Notes: a model not told the origin generated them from the letters alone. Shown: positions 1-10,480, numbered from the stretch's first letter. The stretch is 64,000 nucleotides of DNA from Streptomyces aureus (GCF_000725495.1 NZ_JNZD01000046.1:17517-81516), one strand, 5' to 3'. Program-made: numbers and translations.

Positions 1-2658
1 CCCCGCACCCTCGTGGAACAGAGCCGGCGCCAGCGTGAGCTGATCGCCAAGGTGGACGAGCTGATCGCCCGCACCCCCATGACGGGCGGCACCGACCGGG
101 CCTTCGAGCAGCGCTATCTCGCCCATGTCGGCACCCGGCACGGTCACCTCACCATCTACGGCATCGACCTCGTCGACTCCCCCGAGCGCTGGCCCCTGGA
201 CGCCGCGTATCTCAGCCTCCAGGCCCTGCGCCCCGGCGACGACGAGCAGAGCACCGCGCCGGACGGCGTCACCCTCACCGCGGCCGGCACCTCACTGCCC
301 GCCGAGCAGGCCCTGGCCGAGACGGACCTGGTCCTCCTGCGCGGAGTGGCCGGGTCGGGCAAGACCACCCTCGTGCAGTGGCTGGCGGTGACCGCGGCGC
401 GCGGGGAGCGGGGCGACCGCATCCCCTTCGTCCTCCCGCTGCGCACCCTCGCCCGCCGCCCCGACGGCCTCCCGGCCCCCGACGCGTTCCTGTCCGCCGT
501 CCGGATCCCCTTCCACGCCACCCAGCCGGACGGCTGGGCGGACCGGGTCCTCCGCCACGGCCGCGGCCTGCTGCTGGTCGACGGGCTCGACGAGATCCCC
601 GGACGTGAGCGGGAGCACACCCGCCGCTGGCTGCGCGAGCTCCTCGACGCCTACCCCGGCAACCAGTGGCTCGTCACGTCCCGGCCCTCGGCCGTACGGG
701 AGGACTGGCTCGCGGCGGACGGCTTCACCGAACTCGTCCTGACGCCGATGAGCGGCGACGACGTGGCCGCGTTCATCCACCGCTGGCACACCGCCGCCCG
801 CCCGGACGCCTCCGACCCCGACCGCCTCGACGGCTACGAACGCTCCCTCCTCGACGCCGTCCGCACCAAGGCGGACCTCGGCCGGCTCGCCACCAACCCC
901 CTGATGTGCGGCCTGATCTGCGCGCTGCACCGCGACCGGCGGGGCTATCTGCCGCACGGCAGACAGGAGTTGTACGAGGCCGCGCTGTCCATGCTGCTGT
1001 CGCGCCGCGACGAGGAACGCGACATGTTCGCCGGCGGAGGCGGTCACGACGGCGTCCGGCTCACCGAACTCCCGCAGATCCAGCTCCTGCAGCGGATCGC
1101 CTACTGGCTCATCCGCAACAACCGGGTGGAGGTGGCCCGGGACCGCGCCGAACGCATCGTCGCCGACGTCCTGCCCTCCCTCCCGGCCGCGGCCGGCCAG
1201 GGCGACGCCGCCCGGATCCTGCGCCACCTCGTCGTCCGCAGCGGGCTGCTGCGCGAACCGGCCCCCGGCACCGTGGAGTTCGTCCACCGCACCTTCCAGG
1301 ACTACCTGGGCGCCAAGGCGGCCGTGGAGGACGGGGACTTCGGACTGCTCGTGCGCAACGCCGGGGAGTCCCAGTGGGCGGACGTGATCCGGATGGCCGT
1401 CGCCCACGCCCGGCCGCGCGAACGGGCCGAACTGCTGGGCTCCCTGACCGAGGCGGCCGCACGGCTCGACGGGGCGGCCGCGACCCGGGTACGGCTCCTC
1501 GCGCTGGCCTCCCTGGAACACGCCACCCAGCTCGCGCCCGAGGTGCGCTCGGCCGTGGAACGCGACGCGGCGGCCCTCGTACCGCCGAGGACGTCGGCGG
1601 AGGCCCGCGCCCTGGCCGAGGCCGGTCCGCTCGTCCTCGAACTGCTTCCCGGCCCTGAGGAACTGACCGAGGCCCAGGCCCGGGGGGTGGTGGTCACCGC
1701 CTCCCTGATCGGCACCGACGCGGCCATCCCCGTGCTGGCACGCTTCCGCTCCCACCCCGCCCTGTCGGTACGGTCCCAGCTCACCTGGGGATGGCACCGG
1801 TTCGACACCGAGCGCTACGCGTCCGAGGTCATCGCCGGGCTCGACCCGACGGGGCTGTACTTCACCGCGCACTCCGCGGCCCACCTCCGCGTCCTGCGCG
1901 AGCTGGGCGGCCGGCCCAGGCTCCAGATCGTCGGGGACATCGGCGACGCCGAGCTGCGCTCCTTGCTGCCGCCCGACGAGGTCACGCATCTGGCGCTGCG
2001 GTACAACGGCCGGCTGCGCGGCCTGGACTTCCTGGCCGGTCAGCGGCGCCTCGAGCAGCTCGGCCTCGACCAGTGCACGGGCGTCGACGACCTCGCGCCC
2101 CTTCGGGAACTGCCGCTGCGGGCGCTGTCCCTGCTGTCCCACCAGGGGCGGACCCCGCCGCCCGCGGGCCTGGCGGCGCTGGGTTCCCTGCGTGAGCTGA
2201 GCCTCGGACACCGGCTCCCGGGCCCCTCACTGAGCGACACGCTCCCCCGGGACGCACCGCTGGAAAGCCTCTCCTTCGGACTGGACGTCCTGCGCGAGAC
2301 CGGGCTACGGGGGCTGCGCCACTGGCGCTCGCTGCGCACCCTGTGGCTCAGCCGGGTGCCCGGACAGCTCGGACGGGAGGACTGGGCCGAGGCCGCGGCG
2401 CTGCCGGACCTCAGGGAACTGCGGATCCACCGGGCCGCCCTGGACTCCCTCGGGTCGGCGGTACCGCTGCCGTCGGTCGAACACCTGGAACTGAGAAAGC
2501 TGACGGGAAACGAGGACCTTTCCGCGCTGAGGACCCTGCTGCCGAATCTGCGGACGGTCGATTTCGTTCTCAATTCGGACACCGGTAGCGCGCCGGAAGG
2601 CCTCACCGGTCAATTGCCGGGGGAACACTCGACGACCACGACCCACAACGTTCTGTGA
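1..2658 (+). CDS. NACHT-domain NTPase with C-terminal leucine-rich repeats (5' end outside window)
   Basis: STAND-type NTPase, cut by the left window edge: the frame is already open at base 1, and the GTG at 13 has no visible upstream context. Numbered from that GTG, a NACHT module carries Walker A GVAGSGKTT (about 111-119) and Walker B with the NACHT signature LLLVDGLDEIP (about 186-196). A helical region follows. From about residue 640 to 850 there are irregular leucine-rich repeats (LxxLxL units). Any N-terminal effector domain would lie upstream of the window. Bacterial NACHT proteins are known antiphage or signalling ATPases in which the repeats sense a trigger. A role in defence here is inference. 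It converges with clpC across a strong hairpin. Confidence 0.85.
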   Translation, partial: PRTLVEQSRRQRELIAKVDELIARTPMTGGTDRAFEQRYLAHVGTRHGHLTIYGIDLVDSPERWPLDAAYLSLQALRPGDDEQSTAPDGVTLTAAGTSLPAEQALAETDLVLLRGVAGSGKTTLVQWLAVTAARGERGDRIPFVLPLRTLARRPDGLPAPDAFLSAVRIPFHATQPDGWADRVLRHGRGLLLVDGLDEIPGREREHTRRWLRELLDAYPGNQWLVTSRPSAVREDWLAADGFTELVLTPMSGDDVAAFIHRWHTAARPDASDPDRLDGYERSLLDAVRTKADLGRLATNPLMCGLICALHRDRRGYLPHGRQELYEAALSMLLSRRDEERDMFAGGGGHDGVRLTELPQIQLLQRIAYWLIRNNRVEVARDRAERIVADVLPSLPAAAGQGDAARILRHLVVRSGLLREPAPGTVEFVHRTFQDYLGAKAAVEDGDFGLLVRNAGESQWADVIRMAVAHARPRERAELLGSLTEAAARLDGAAATRVRLLALASLEHATQLAPEVRSAVERDAAALVPPRTSAEARALAEAGPLVLELLPGPEELTEAQARGVVVTASLIGTDAAIPVLARFRSHPALSVRSQLTWGWHRFDTERYASEVIAGLDPTGLYFTAHSAAHLRVLRELGGRPRLQIVGDIGDAELRSLLPPDEVTHLALRYNGRLRGLDFLAGQRRLEQLGLDQCTGVDDLAPLRELPLRALSLLSHQGRTPPPAGLAALGSLRELSLGHRLPGPSLSDTLPRDAPLESLSFGLDVLRETGLRGLRHWRSLRTLWLSRVPGQLGREDWAEAAALPDLRELRIHRAALDSLGSAVPLPSVEHLELRKLTGNEDLSALRTLLPNLRTVDFVLNSDTGSAPEGLTGQLPGEHSTTTTHNVL

Positions 2659-2692
2659 CATGACGCGGAAGTGCGGGGAATCCCCGGCGCGG

Positions 2693-2733
2693 AAAAAGGG
2701 GCTGCCCCGGGACCGAAGTCCCGGGGCAGCCCC
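2693..2733 (-). terminator. Rho-independent terminator of clpC
   Basis: Perfect 16-bp stem (2698-2713 paired with 2718-2733) with a CGAA tetraloop. Read on the minus strand it is followed by five U residues (A-run at 2693-2697 on the plus strand). It sits 20 bp past the clpC stop and also faces the end of the NACHT gene, so the stem may stop transcription from both sides. Only the clpC side has a U-tract. Confidence 0.88.
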
Positions 2734-2753
2734 TATTCAGGCGGACCGTGAGG

Positions 2754-5279
<2,526 letters not shown>

Positions 5280-5709
5280 CGTTAATCGCTCCTCAGAGCG
5301 GTCAGGCAGTAAGGGGACGCTCCCCTCCCTGTCCTTCCGCAGCTTAGTCCCGCAAGCGGGGACCGCTCATTCCAACTGCCGACACCGTCCTTGGCCTCCT
5401 GACCCCGAACGCCGACATCTGCTCCAACCTGATGGTGCGAGACGATGTTCCCGCAGGCCAGGCAGATACCCTCTCCCGCTGTACGCCGATGGCGAACGTG
5501 AGATGCCCGAGCCCTGCGTGTCGCCCCTCCCACTAGGCATGTCTTACCCGTGCTCACTGACAGTCCATGCCGCGCGCACCGGTTCCCTCCGCTACGGGCG
5601 AACATCGATGCCCGCCCGAACGCTCCCGCACGCCCGTTTTCACGGAACTCTGTGCGGTCGCGCAAACGCCCAGCGTAACCCCGGGCGTCTTTCGACGGTT
5701 GCTCCTTGC
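5280..5709. other. Intergenic leader region between divergent clpC and the Prim-Pol-like gene
   Basis: A 430-bp divergent region with no convincing gene. It holds the clpC ribosome-binding site (5291-5296), the ClgR-type box (5481-5497) and presumably the promoter of the gene starting near 5710. Reading frames crossing it have poor codon bias. Confidence 0.6.
5463..5497 (-). promoter_or_regulatory. ClgR-type operator and putative clpC promoter
   Basis: Read on the minus strand, positions 5497-5481 give GTTCGCCATCGGCGTAC. This fits the Streptomyces ClgR motif GTTCGC-N5-GCG that I recall from clp and lon promoters. About 15 bases downstream is TATCTG (near 5463-5468), a possible -10. The site lies about 200 bp upstream of the clpC start. 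The motif match is seen directly; ClgR control is inference, and the -10 is weak. Confidence 0.7.
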
Positions 5710-6504
5710 ATGGTTCCCACCGTCCCCGTGCCGCGTCGGCCGTCCGATCCGGGTGATCCGGTCGATCCGGTGTGCCGGTGGTACGAGAACGAACTGGAGT
5801 GGACGGCGGTGCCCGGTCCGCCGGCGCGGCTGGTCACGGGGCTGCGTTTCGACGTCCTGGAGGTGCCCGCGGAGGCGGGGTTTCCCGCGCTGCGGCATCT
5901 GGCGCCGGCTTCCCCGGTGGTGCTGCACGGGGAGCGGATGCGGCTGCTGGTGGCCGCGGGGAGCGCGGAGGAGCTGCCGGGGCTGCTCGACTGGCTGGAG
6001 TGGGGCGCGCTCGCGCTGGATCTCACGGCGATCGGCGAGGGCGGGAGCATCGAGGCTCCCCCGCCACCGGATCCCGGTCTCCCCGGCGGGCCGGGGCTCT
6101 GTACGCCGAGCATGCCGGGCGCGCCGGATCTCGTGCTCCCGAGGGCCCTGGATGCCGGGGCCGCGGTGCGGCGGCCGGGTTCCCGCGCTCCGGGGCCGGC
6201 CCTGCTCGGGGTCCGGCCCGGAGGCCGGCCCGAAGACGGGCCGCCGGAGCGTCCCGGACAGCGGCCCCCGGCCGGTCCGGACGCGCGGAGGGGCCCACGA
6301 GGGGCCGCCCGCTGGCTGCGACCCCCGGCGCCCGGCCGCGAGGTGGAGCCGGCGTTGCCGACACTGTCGGCGCTGGGCGGCGGGGCCGTCGGCGGGGGCG
6401 TTGGGGGCGCCCCCGATCTCGTACGACTCGTGCAGACGATGGCGACGCACTGCCACCGCGTGAAACTGCGGCGAGCGCCTACTCAGCCGTTGGCCTTCTC
6501 GTAG
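5710..6504 (+). CDS. Hypothetical protein, N-terminal half resembling actinobacterial Prim-Pol-like proteins; Pro/Gly-rich tail
   Basis: 264 residues from the ATG at 5710. The first ~115 residues look folded and contain RLVTGLRFDVLEVPAEAG, RMRLLVAAGSAEELPG and a WLEWG segment. In my memory these resemble the short Streptomyces proteins annotated as bifunctional DNA primase/polymerase, but no catalytic acidic triad is obvious. The remainder is Pro/Gly/Arg-rich and probably disordered, ending in a short helical-looking segment. The 3' end overlaps the 3' end of lsr2 by 22 bp in convergent orientation. The start is uncertain because the frame stays open upstream to about 5263. The function is unknown. 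Confidence 0.6.
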   Translation: MVPTVPVPRRPSDPGDPVDPVCRWYENELEWTAVPGPPARLVTGLRFDVLEVPAEAGFPALRHLAPASPVVLHGERMRLLVAAGSAEELPGLLDWLEWGALALDLTAIGEGGSIEAPPPPDPGLPGGPGLCTPSMPGAPDLVLPRALDAGAAVRRPGSRAPGPALLGVRPGGRPEDGPPERPGQRPPAGPDARRGPRGAARWLRPPAPGREVEPALPTLSALGGGAVGGGVGGAPDLVRLVQTMATHCHRVKLRRAPTQPLAFS

Positions 6505-6818
6505 GCCTCGCGGATGGACGCGGGAACGCGGCCGCGGTCGTTGACCTCGTAGCCGTTCTCCTTCGCCCAGGCGCGGATCTGCGCGGTGTCCTGAGCGCCG
6601 CCGGAAGCGACACGGGCCTTTCCGCGTCCGCCCGAAGCACGGCCTCCGGTGCGACGGCCACCCTTGACGTAGGCGTCGAGAAGGCCACGGAGCTTGTCCG
6701 CGTTGGCGGTCGTGAGATCGATTTCGTACGTCTTGCCGTCCAGCGCGAACGTCACGGTCTCGTCCGCCTCGCCACCGTCGAGGTCGTCGACAAGAAGGAC
6801 CTGAACCTTCTGTGCCAC
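6483..6818 (-). CDS. lsr2: Lsr2 nucleoid-associated xenogeneic silencer
   Basis: Lsr2 binds AT-rich DNA and silences foreign genes in actinobacteria. From the GTG at 6818 the product is 111 residues. It has the N-terminal dimerisation domain (AQKVQVLLVDDLDGG, then the β-strand region), a basic Gly/Arg linker, and the C-terminal DNA-binding domain with the RGR AT-hook-like signature (NDRGRVPASI). AAAGGA lies 6 bases before the GTG, which favours it over the in-frame ATG at 6833. The upstream gene is insulated by a terminator at 6931-6963, so lsr2 has its own promoter in an unusually AT-rich patch. Confidence 0.96.
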   Translation of the reverse strand: MAQKVQVLLVDDLDGGEADETVTFALDGKTYEIDLTTANADKLRGLLDAYVKGGRRTGGRASGGRGKARVASGGAQDTAQIRAWAKENGYEVNDRGRVPASIREAYEKANG

Positions 6819-6890
6819 CGGATTTCCTTTCATCGATAACTTCAGGGCTAGGAGGGCCCCGCGGCGTCCGCCGTTTCGCCGTCCCTTATA

Positions 6891-6930
6891 TGCAGTACTG
6901 CAGTACGTCGGAAAGCAAACCGCTTTTGCT
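6891..6930 (-). promoter_or_regulatory. lsr2 promoter region with palindrome and inverted repeat
   Basis: This AT-richer patch contains the tandem 8-mer TGCAGTAC twice (6891-6906), which creates the perfect palindrome GTACTGCAGTAC at 6895-6906. An inverted repeat AGCAAA / TTTGCT sits at 6914-6930. On the minus strand a TATAAG hexamer (near 6885-6890) is a plausible -10 just downstream of the palindrome. Autoregulation by Lsr2 or control by another factor is inference. Confidence 0.45.
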
Positions 6931-6963
6931 GGAAAAACACAAACCCCTGGGAGAGACCCGGGG
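6931..6963 (-). terminator. Rho-independent terminator of the BlaI-ArgA pair
   Basis: On the minus strand an imperfect stem (6957-6963 with 6944-6951, one bulge) and a 5-nt loop are followed by a U-rich stretch (plus-strand A-rich bases 6931-6943). It lies between the acetyltransferase gene and lsr2. Confidence 0.65.
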
Positions 6964-7043
6964 CACTCCGCCCGCCCGGAAACGTGCGCGTTTCGGACAT
7001 AGGGAACGTGGGCAACGCACTCCGCCGGAATAGCCGGCCGCGA

Positions 7044-7613
7044 TCACAGATGCAGAAGCATCCGGCTGTTGCCCAAGGTGTTCGGTTTCACTCGTTCGAG
7101 ACCGAGGAACTCCGCCACGCCCTCGTCATAGGAACGCAGGAGCTCGGCGTAGACATCGGTGTCGACGGGTGTCTCACCGATCTCCACGAAGCCGTGCTTG
7201 GCGAAGAAGCCGACTTCGAAGGTCAGGCAGAAAACGCGTCGAACACCGAGCCAGCGTGCGGTCTGGAGCAACTTCTCCAGCAGCTGGTGACCGACGCCCA
7301 GGCCCTTGACCGCGGGGTTCACGGCGAGAGTGCGGACTTCCGCGAGGTCTTCCCACATCACGTGCAGGGCGCCGCAGCCGACCACCTCGGCGTTGTCGTC
7401 GCGTTCCGCGACCCAGAACTCCTGGATGTCCTCGTAAAGGGTGACGGTGGGTTTGTCGAGCAGGATACGGCGGCGCACGTTCGCGTCGAGGAGTCGTCGA
7501 ACGGCCGCCACATCGCTGGTCCTGGCCCGGCGGACGGTGACGGCTTTTGCGGTGACTTCGGGATGCTCCGCCGGAAGCCCTGCCGGAACCTCCGCGGGAT
7601 GCTCTGCTGACAT
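7044..7613 (-). CDS. argA: Amino-acid N-acetyltransferase (short actinobacterial ArgA type, GNAT fold)
   Basis: Likely N-acetylglutamate synthase, the first step of arginine synthesis. The 189-residue protein is a single GNAT domain: β-strand VTVRRARTSDV near 25-36 and the acetyl-CoA loop VKGLGVGHQLLEKLL near 105-120. The C-terminal FFAKHGF is typical of ArgA-like acetyltransferases. It lacks the kinase-like half of classical ArgA, as in the Mycobacterium short form. It is 9 bp downstream of the BlaI-type regulator and probably co-transcribed. The precise amino-acid substrate is inferred. Confidence 0.83.
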   Translation of the reverse strand: MSAEHPAEVPAGLPAEHPEVTAKAVTVRRARTSDVAAVRRLLDANVRRRILLDKPTVTLYEDIQEFWVAERDDNAEVVGCGALHVMWEDLAEVRTLAVNPAVKGLGVGHQLLEKLLQTARWLGVRRVFCLTFEVGFFAKHGFVEIGETPVDTDVYAELLRSYDEGVAEFLGLERVKPNTLGNSRMLLHL

Positions 7614-7622
7614 GAGCGGACG

Positions 7623-8075
7623 CTATCGCCCGGAGGCGTCCCCGTCGGCGGCGGGGTTCTCCTCGGAGGGTGCGGACACCGGTGGCCTTTCGGCGGCCCC
7701 GGGGGCTTGCGGTTCCGGCCCTTGCACCATGCGTACGGCATCCCTGAGGGCCACCCGCTGTTCCTCGCTCATCATGCCGAAGAAGGCGACGAGAGCGGCC
7801 GCGGGGTTGTCGCTCTGCGACCAGGCGTCGTTCATCAGGGCCGCGGAGTAGGCGGCCCGAGTGGAGACCGCCTCATATCGATAGGCCCGGCCTTCCGCCT
7901 CGCGGCGGACCCAGCCCTTCTGATGGAGATTGTCCAAAACGGTCATCACCGTGGTGTAGGCGATGGACCGTTCCTGTTGAAGGTCTTCCAGGACTTCCCG
8001 AACGGTCACCGGGCGGTTCCACTTCCACACCCGCGTCATGACCGCGTCTTCGAGTTCTCCCAATGGGCGAGGCAC
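7623..8075 (-). CDS. BlaI/MecI/CopY-family transcriptional regulator
   Basis: 150-residue winged-helix repressor. LGELEDAVMTRVW begins the fold, and TVREVLEDL with the recognition segment IAYTTVMTVLDNLHQKGWVRR gives the typical BlaI helix-turn-helix and wing (about 20-70). A helical dimerisation half follows, then a Pro/Ala tail. BlaI partners are often M56 sensor proteases, and none is encoded next to it. The GTG start is at 8075. It precedes and probably shares a transcript with the ArgA-type gene. TTGACC at 8099-8104 (minus strand) could be a -35, but no good -10 was seen. Confidence 0.9.
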   Translation of the reverse strand: MPRPLGELEDAVMTRVWKWNRPVTVREVLEDLQQERSIAYTTVMTVLDNLHQKGWVRREAEGRAYRYEAVSTRAAYSAALMNDAWSQSDNPAAALVAFFGMMSEEQRVALRDAVRMVQGPEPQAPGAAERPPVSAPSEENPAADGDASGR

Positions 8076-8105
8076 AGTTCAGAACAATAGTGGGAGATGG
8101 TCAAC

Positions 8106-8155
8106 AAAAAGGGCGTACGACTCGAAGGACGCAGGAAACGTCCGAGTCGTACGCC
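8106..8155 (-). terminator. Rho-independent terminator upstream of the BlaI gene
   Basis: Perfect 13-bp arms (8112-8124 and 8143-8155) with a smaller inner stem, followed on the minus strand by a U5 tract (plus-strand A-run 8106-8110). It ends the transcript of the small membrane-protein gene just before the BlaI promoter. Confidence 0.8.
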
Positions 8156-8246
8156 GTCGGCGGCACCGTCCGTACGGGTGGGCGGGCGCCGGGCGGAGCG
8201 GGCGGGCGCCCGGGAAGCCCGGGGCCGGCGCAGGGGAGCCCGGGTC

Positions 8247-8432
8247 TCAGGCCCCGGCGTCCTTGGGGGCCGAGGCCTGCTGGGCGGCCTCCACACGCGC
8301 GAGGGCGGCGTCGACGACCCCGTCCTCCTTGGCCTTGTTGGCCCCGCCCTGACTCCTCACGATCGTCACGATGAGCCCGATGAAGAACACGGCCATCACT
8401 ACCGGGGGCACGAGCGCGGAGACGTAGTCCAT
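8247..8432 (-). CDS. Small single-pass membrane protein
   Basis: 61-residue product starting MDYVSALVPP. One transmembrane helix (about 5-27, VVMAVFFIGLIVTIV) is followed by a charged, Ala-rich cytosolic tail predicted helical. No domain name is known to me. The ATG at 8432 has GGAG-like context upstream. The same frame is open all the way from 9257, so this protein may also be made as the C-terminus of a longer read-through product (see the 8247-9257 entry). Its own terminator lies at 8106-8155. Confidence 0.75.
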   Translation of the reverse strand: MDYVSALVPPVVMAVFFIGLIVTIVRSQGGANKAKEDGVVDAALARVEAAQQASAPKDAGA

Positions 8433-9257
8433 GGCTCCAGAGTAGCCAGGGCGCGCCGCCCGGATCCCTCGGGGTCCGGGCGGCGCGCCCATGGGCAGGG
8501 CCGCGGACGGGGCCCAGGGCCTGTCCGGAAATTCGCGTCGTCGCCCGGAGGGCGGCCCGGCGGCGTCAGGTGCGTGCTCTCGGCGTGCCGGCCCCAGACC
8601 TGCGTACTGGATGTACTCGGGTCTGGGGCCGGTGCGGCGAGAGGGCGTGCATGGCGTCGCCGGGCAGACGTTGCGGCGCGGCGGGAAGACCTCGCCCGGG
8701 GTGGGGATGGGCCGGTCGGGGCGCGGCGCCCGGTCCGGCTGCCGGGGCTGCGGCGCCGGTTCGGGCTTGCGGTCGGGCTCCTCCGCGGCGCGGCCGCCGG
8801 GGATGGCCAGCAGCCGGGTCCGGGACGCGGGGACCGAGGCGACCGCGGGGACCGCACGCCCGGCGAGGCGGGCGCGCACGTCCTGTTCGGCGAGGACCCG
8901 GCAGCGGTCCAGGAGGGCCGCCGCGGACGGGTTGCCGCGCAGGGCGCGCAGCGCGGCGAGGTCGTCGGGGTCAGGCCGGTAGCCGGACGCGAGAACCTCC
9001 TCCAGAAGGACGAGGTAGCCCGCCGCGGTGCCCGGCAGGGCGGCGCGGTAGCGGACGAGGTCGGCCAGCAGGAAGGCCCGGAGCCTGGCCCCCTCGTGGG
9101 CCGCCTCGTCGACGGACTCGGCGAGGCGGAGGCAGTCCTGGACGTCCTCGGCCGAGACGGGGCTGGGGTGCAGGGCGAGGGCGAGGGCACGGCGGAGGAC
9201 ACGCAGCTCCTCCGCGCCGAACGCCATGCCGCCGTGGGATCCGTAGGGCGTGGGCAT
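8247..9257 (-). CDS. Hypothetical helical protein whose frame is read through by a repeat into the small membrane protein
   Basis: From the ATG at 9257, the first ~140 residues are an Ala/Leu/Arg-rich helical region (AEELRVLRRALALALHP, SAEDVQDCLRLAESVDEA, LRAFLLADLVRYRAALPG, PDDLAALRALRGNPSAAALL). A Pro-rich segment then ends in PIPTPGEVFPPRRN, where I would expect the native gene to end. Instead the frame enters repeat copy A (8516-8664) and encodes PARREHAPDAAGPPSG, then continues without a stop through 8515-8433 into the membrane protein at 8432. The uninterrupted frame is seen directly. Whether a 336-residue fusion is made is unknown. Confidence 0.65.
   Translation of the reverse strand: MPTPYGSHGGMAFGAEELRVLRRALALALHPSPVSAEDVQDCLRLAESVDEAAHEGARLRAFLLADLVRYRAALPGTAAGYLVLLEEVLASGYRPDPDDLAALRALRGNPSAAALLDRCRVLAEQDVRARLAGRAVPAVASVPASRTRLLAIPGGRAAEEPDRKPEPAPQPRQPDRAPRPDRPIPTPGEVFPPRRNVCPATPCTPSRRTGPRPEYIQYAGLGPARREHAPDAAGPPSGRRREFPDRPWAPSAALPMGAPPGPRGIRAARPGYSGAMDYVSALVPPVVMAVFFIGLIVTIVRSQGGANKAKEDGVVDAALARVEAAQQASAPKDAGA
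8516..8664. repeat. Dispersed palindromic element, copy A (most complete)
   Basis: The shared core 8516-8590 starts AGGGCCTGTC and runs to a segment GTGCGTGCTCTCGGCGTGCC. A hairpin follows (11-bp arms 8590-8600 and 8620-8630), then a degraded inverted copy of the core to about 8664. Positions 8556-8664 thus form an imperfect palindrome. Copies of the left core recur at 54062-54140 and 63902-63955. It looks like a non-coding MITE-type or repetitive extragenic element, here embedded in a reading frame. Confidence 0.75.
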
Positions 9258-9674
9258 GGGGCGACGATACGTGCTAATCAGACAAAATCCGCATAGCGGA
9301 AGAATTGTGGCGCGTCCCTGATTCCGCGAGTGCCACGAGTGCCACGAGTACCGCGACCGGAGCCACGACCGGGCCCCGGGCCGAAATCCCGGAGGGCGCC
9401 GTGAAGAGGGCAGTGGGGGGTGGCGGTGGAGAGTGCGGTGGAGAGCCCGCTGCGGAGTGCTTGGAAGGCGGGACCTCGGCGATGACGCCAGGACCAGGCG
9501 GGCTTCCGTCGGGGAATTTCCTCCGGGATTCCCGGGTGCCCGCCCCGGAATCCCTCTTCCGCCGTCACCATCGCCCCCGCGGGGAAAGTGCCGGGACCGG
9601 ACGCGGAAAGGGCCCCGCGAAACCGCGGGGCCCTTCCGGCGCCAGGCGTCGTCCGCCCGCGGGCGGCGCCGGCC
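9258..9674. other. Intergenic region, with terminator of the pan/nad/coaX operon
   Basis: 417 bp without a credible gene. A short direct repeat of CGAGTGCCA type (about 9328-9350) and GC-rich sequence are present. The hairpin at 9608-9635 (perfect 12-bp stem, AAAC loop) lies 40 bp past the coaX stop and is the likely terminator of the cofactor operon, although its U-tract is weak. Confidence 0.6.
9608..9635 (-). terminator. Terminator hairpin downstream of coaX
   Basis: Perfect 12-bp GC-rich stem (9608-9619 with 9624-9635) with an AAAC tetraloop. On the minus strand only UUCC follows, so termination may depend on the stem. Confidence 0.7.
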
Positions 9675-10472
9675 TCACATGCGCGAGACGTTCCGCTCGT
9701 ACACCAGGCGCAGCCCGATCAGCGTCAGCCACGGCTCGTGCTCGTCGATCACCGAGGACTCGCCGAGCACCATGGGCGCGAGGCCGCCGGTGGCGATGAC
9801 GGTGACGTCCTCGGGGTCGTCGGCGAGCTCGCGCGCCATCCGGTTCACGACGCCGTCGACCTGGCCCGCGAAGCCGTAGATGATGCCCGACTGCATCGCC
9901 TCGACGGTGTTCTTGCCGATCACCGCGCGCGGCCGGGCCACCTCGATCTTGCGCAGCTGGGCGCCCTTGACGCCGAGCGCGTCGACGGAGATCTCGATGC
10001 CGGGGGCGATGACACCGCCCACGTACTCGCCGCGCACGCTGACCGCGTCGAAGGTGGTCGCGGTGCCGAAGTCGACGACGATCGCCGGTCCGCCGTAGAG
10101 CTCGACGGCGGCGACGGCGTTGATGATCCGGTCGGCGCCGACCTCCTTGGGGTTGTCGGTGAGGATCGGCACGCCGGTCTTGACGCCGGGCTCGACGAGG
10201 ACGGCGGGGACGTCTCCGTAGTAGCGCCGGGTCACCTCGCGCAGCTCGTGGAGCACCGACGGCACGGTGGCGCAGATCGCTATGCCGTCGATGCCGTCGC
10301 CGAGTTCCTCACCGAGCAGCGGGTGCATGCCCATGAGGCCCTGGAGCAGCACGGCGAGTTCGTCGGCGGTGCGGCGCGAGTCGGTGGAGATGCGCCAGTG
10401 CTCGACGATCTCCTCGCCGTCGAAGAGACCGAGGACCGTGTGGGTGTTGCCCACGTCGATGGTCAGCAGCAT
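9675..10472 (-). CDS. coaX: Type III pantothenate kinase
   Basis: Phosphorylates pantothenate, the first committed step of CoA synthesis. The 265-residue product has the type III PanK phosphate-binding motif DVGNTH at 5-10, the conserved GADR near 110 and FGTATT near 130. Length is typical. The ATG at 10472 lies 8 bp after the nadC stop, so it is the last gene of the DUF2520-panC-nadB-nadC-coaX operon. CoaX enzymes need a monovalent cation and escape CoA feedback inhibition (family knowledge). Confidence 0.95.
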   Translation of the reverse strand: MLLTIDVGNTHTVLGLFDGEEIVEHWRISTDSRRTADELAVLLQGLMGMHPLLGEELGDGIDGIAICATVPSVLHELREVTRRYYGDVPAVLVEPGVKTGVPILTDNPKEVGADRIINAVAAVELYGGPAIVVDFGTATTFDAVSVRGEYVGGVIAPGIEISVDALGVKGAQLRKIEVARPRAVIGKNTVEAMQSGIIYGFAGQVDGVVNRMARELADDPEDVTVIATGGLAPMVLGESSVIDEHEPWLTLIGLRLVYERNVSRM

Positions 10473-10480
10473 GGCCGGGG

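Noticed and set aside
292..2211. Long minus-strand frame through the NACHT gene
   Set aside because: It is antisense to a protein with clear NACHT motifs and has low-complexity Gly/Arg composition.
5567..6463. Frame-shifted frame through the Prim-Pol-like gene
   Set aside because: It has Arg/Ser-rich antisense-like composition and lacks the VAAGSAEELPG motif seen in the chosen frame.
8076..8104. BlaI promoter TTGACC with -10
   Set aside because: A -35-like hexamer is present, but no -10 at suitable spacing was seen, so it is not called as a feature.
8590..8630. Possible tRNA or small structured RNA
   Set aside because: The hairpin is the centre of a palindromic repeat element and lacks tRNA arms or a CCA-type context.
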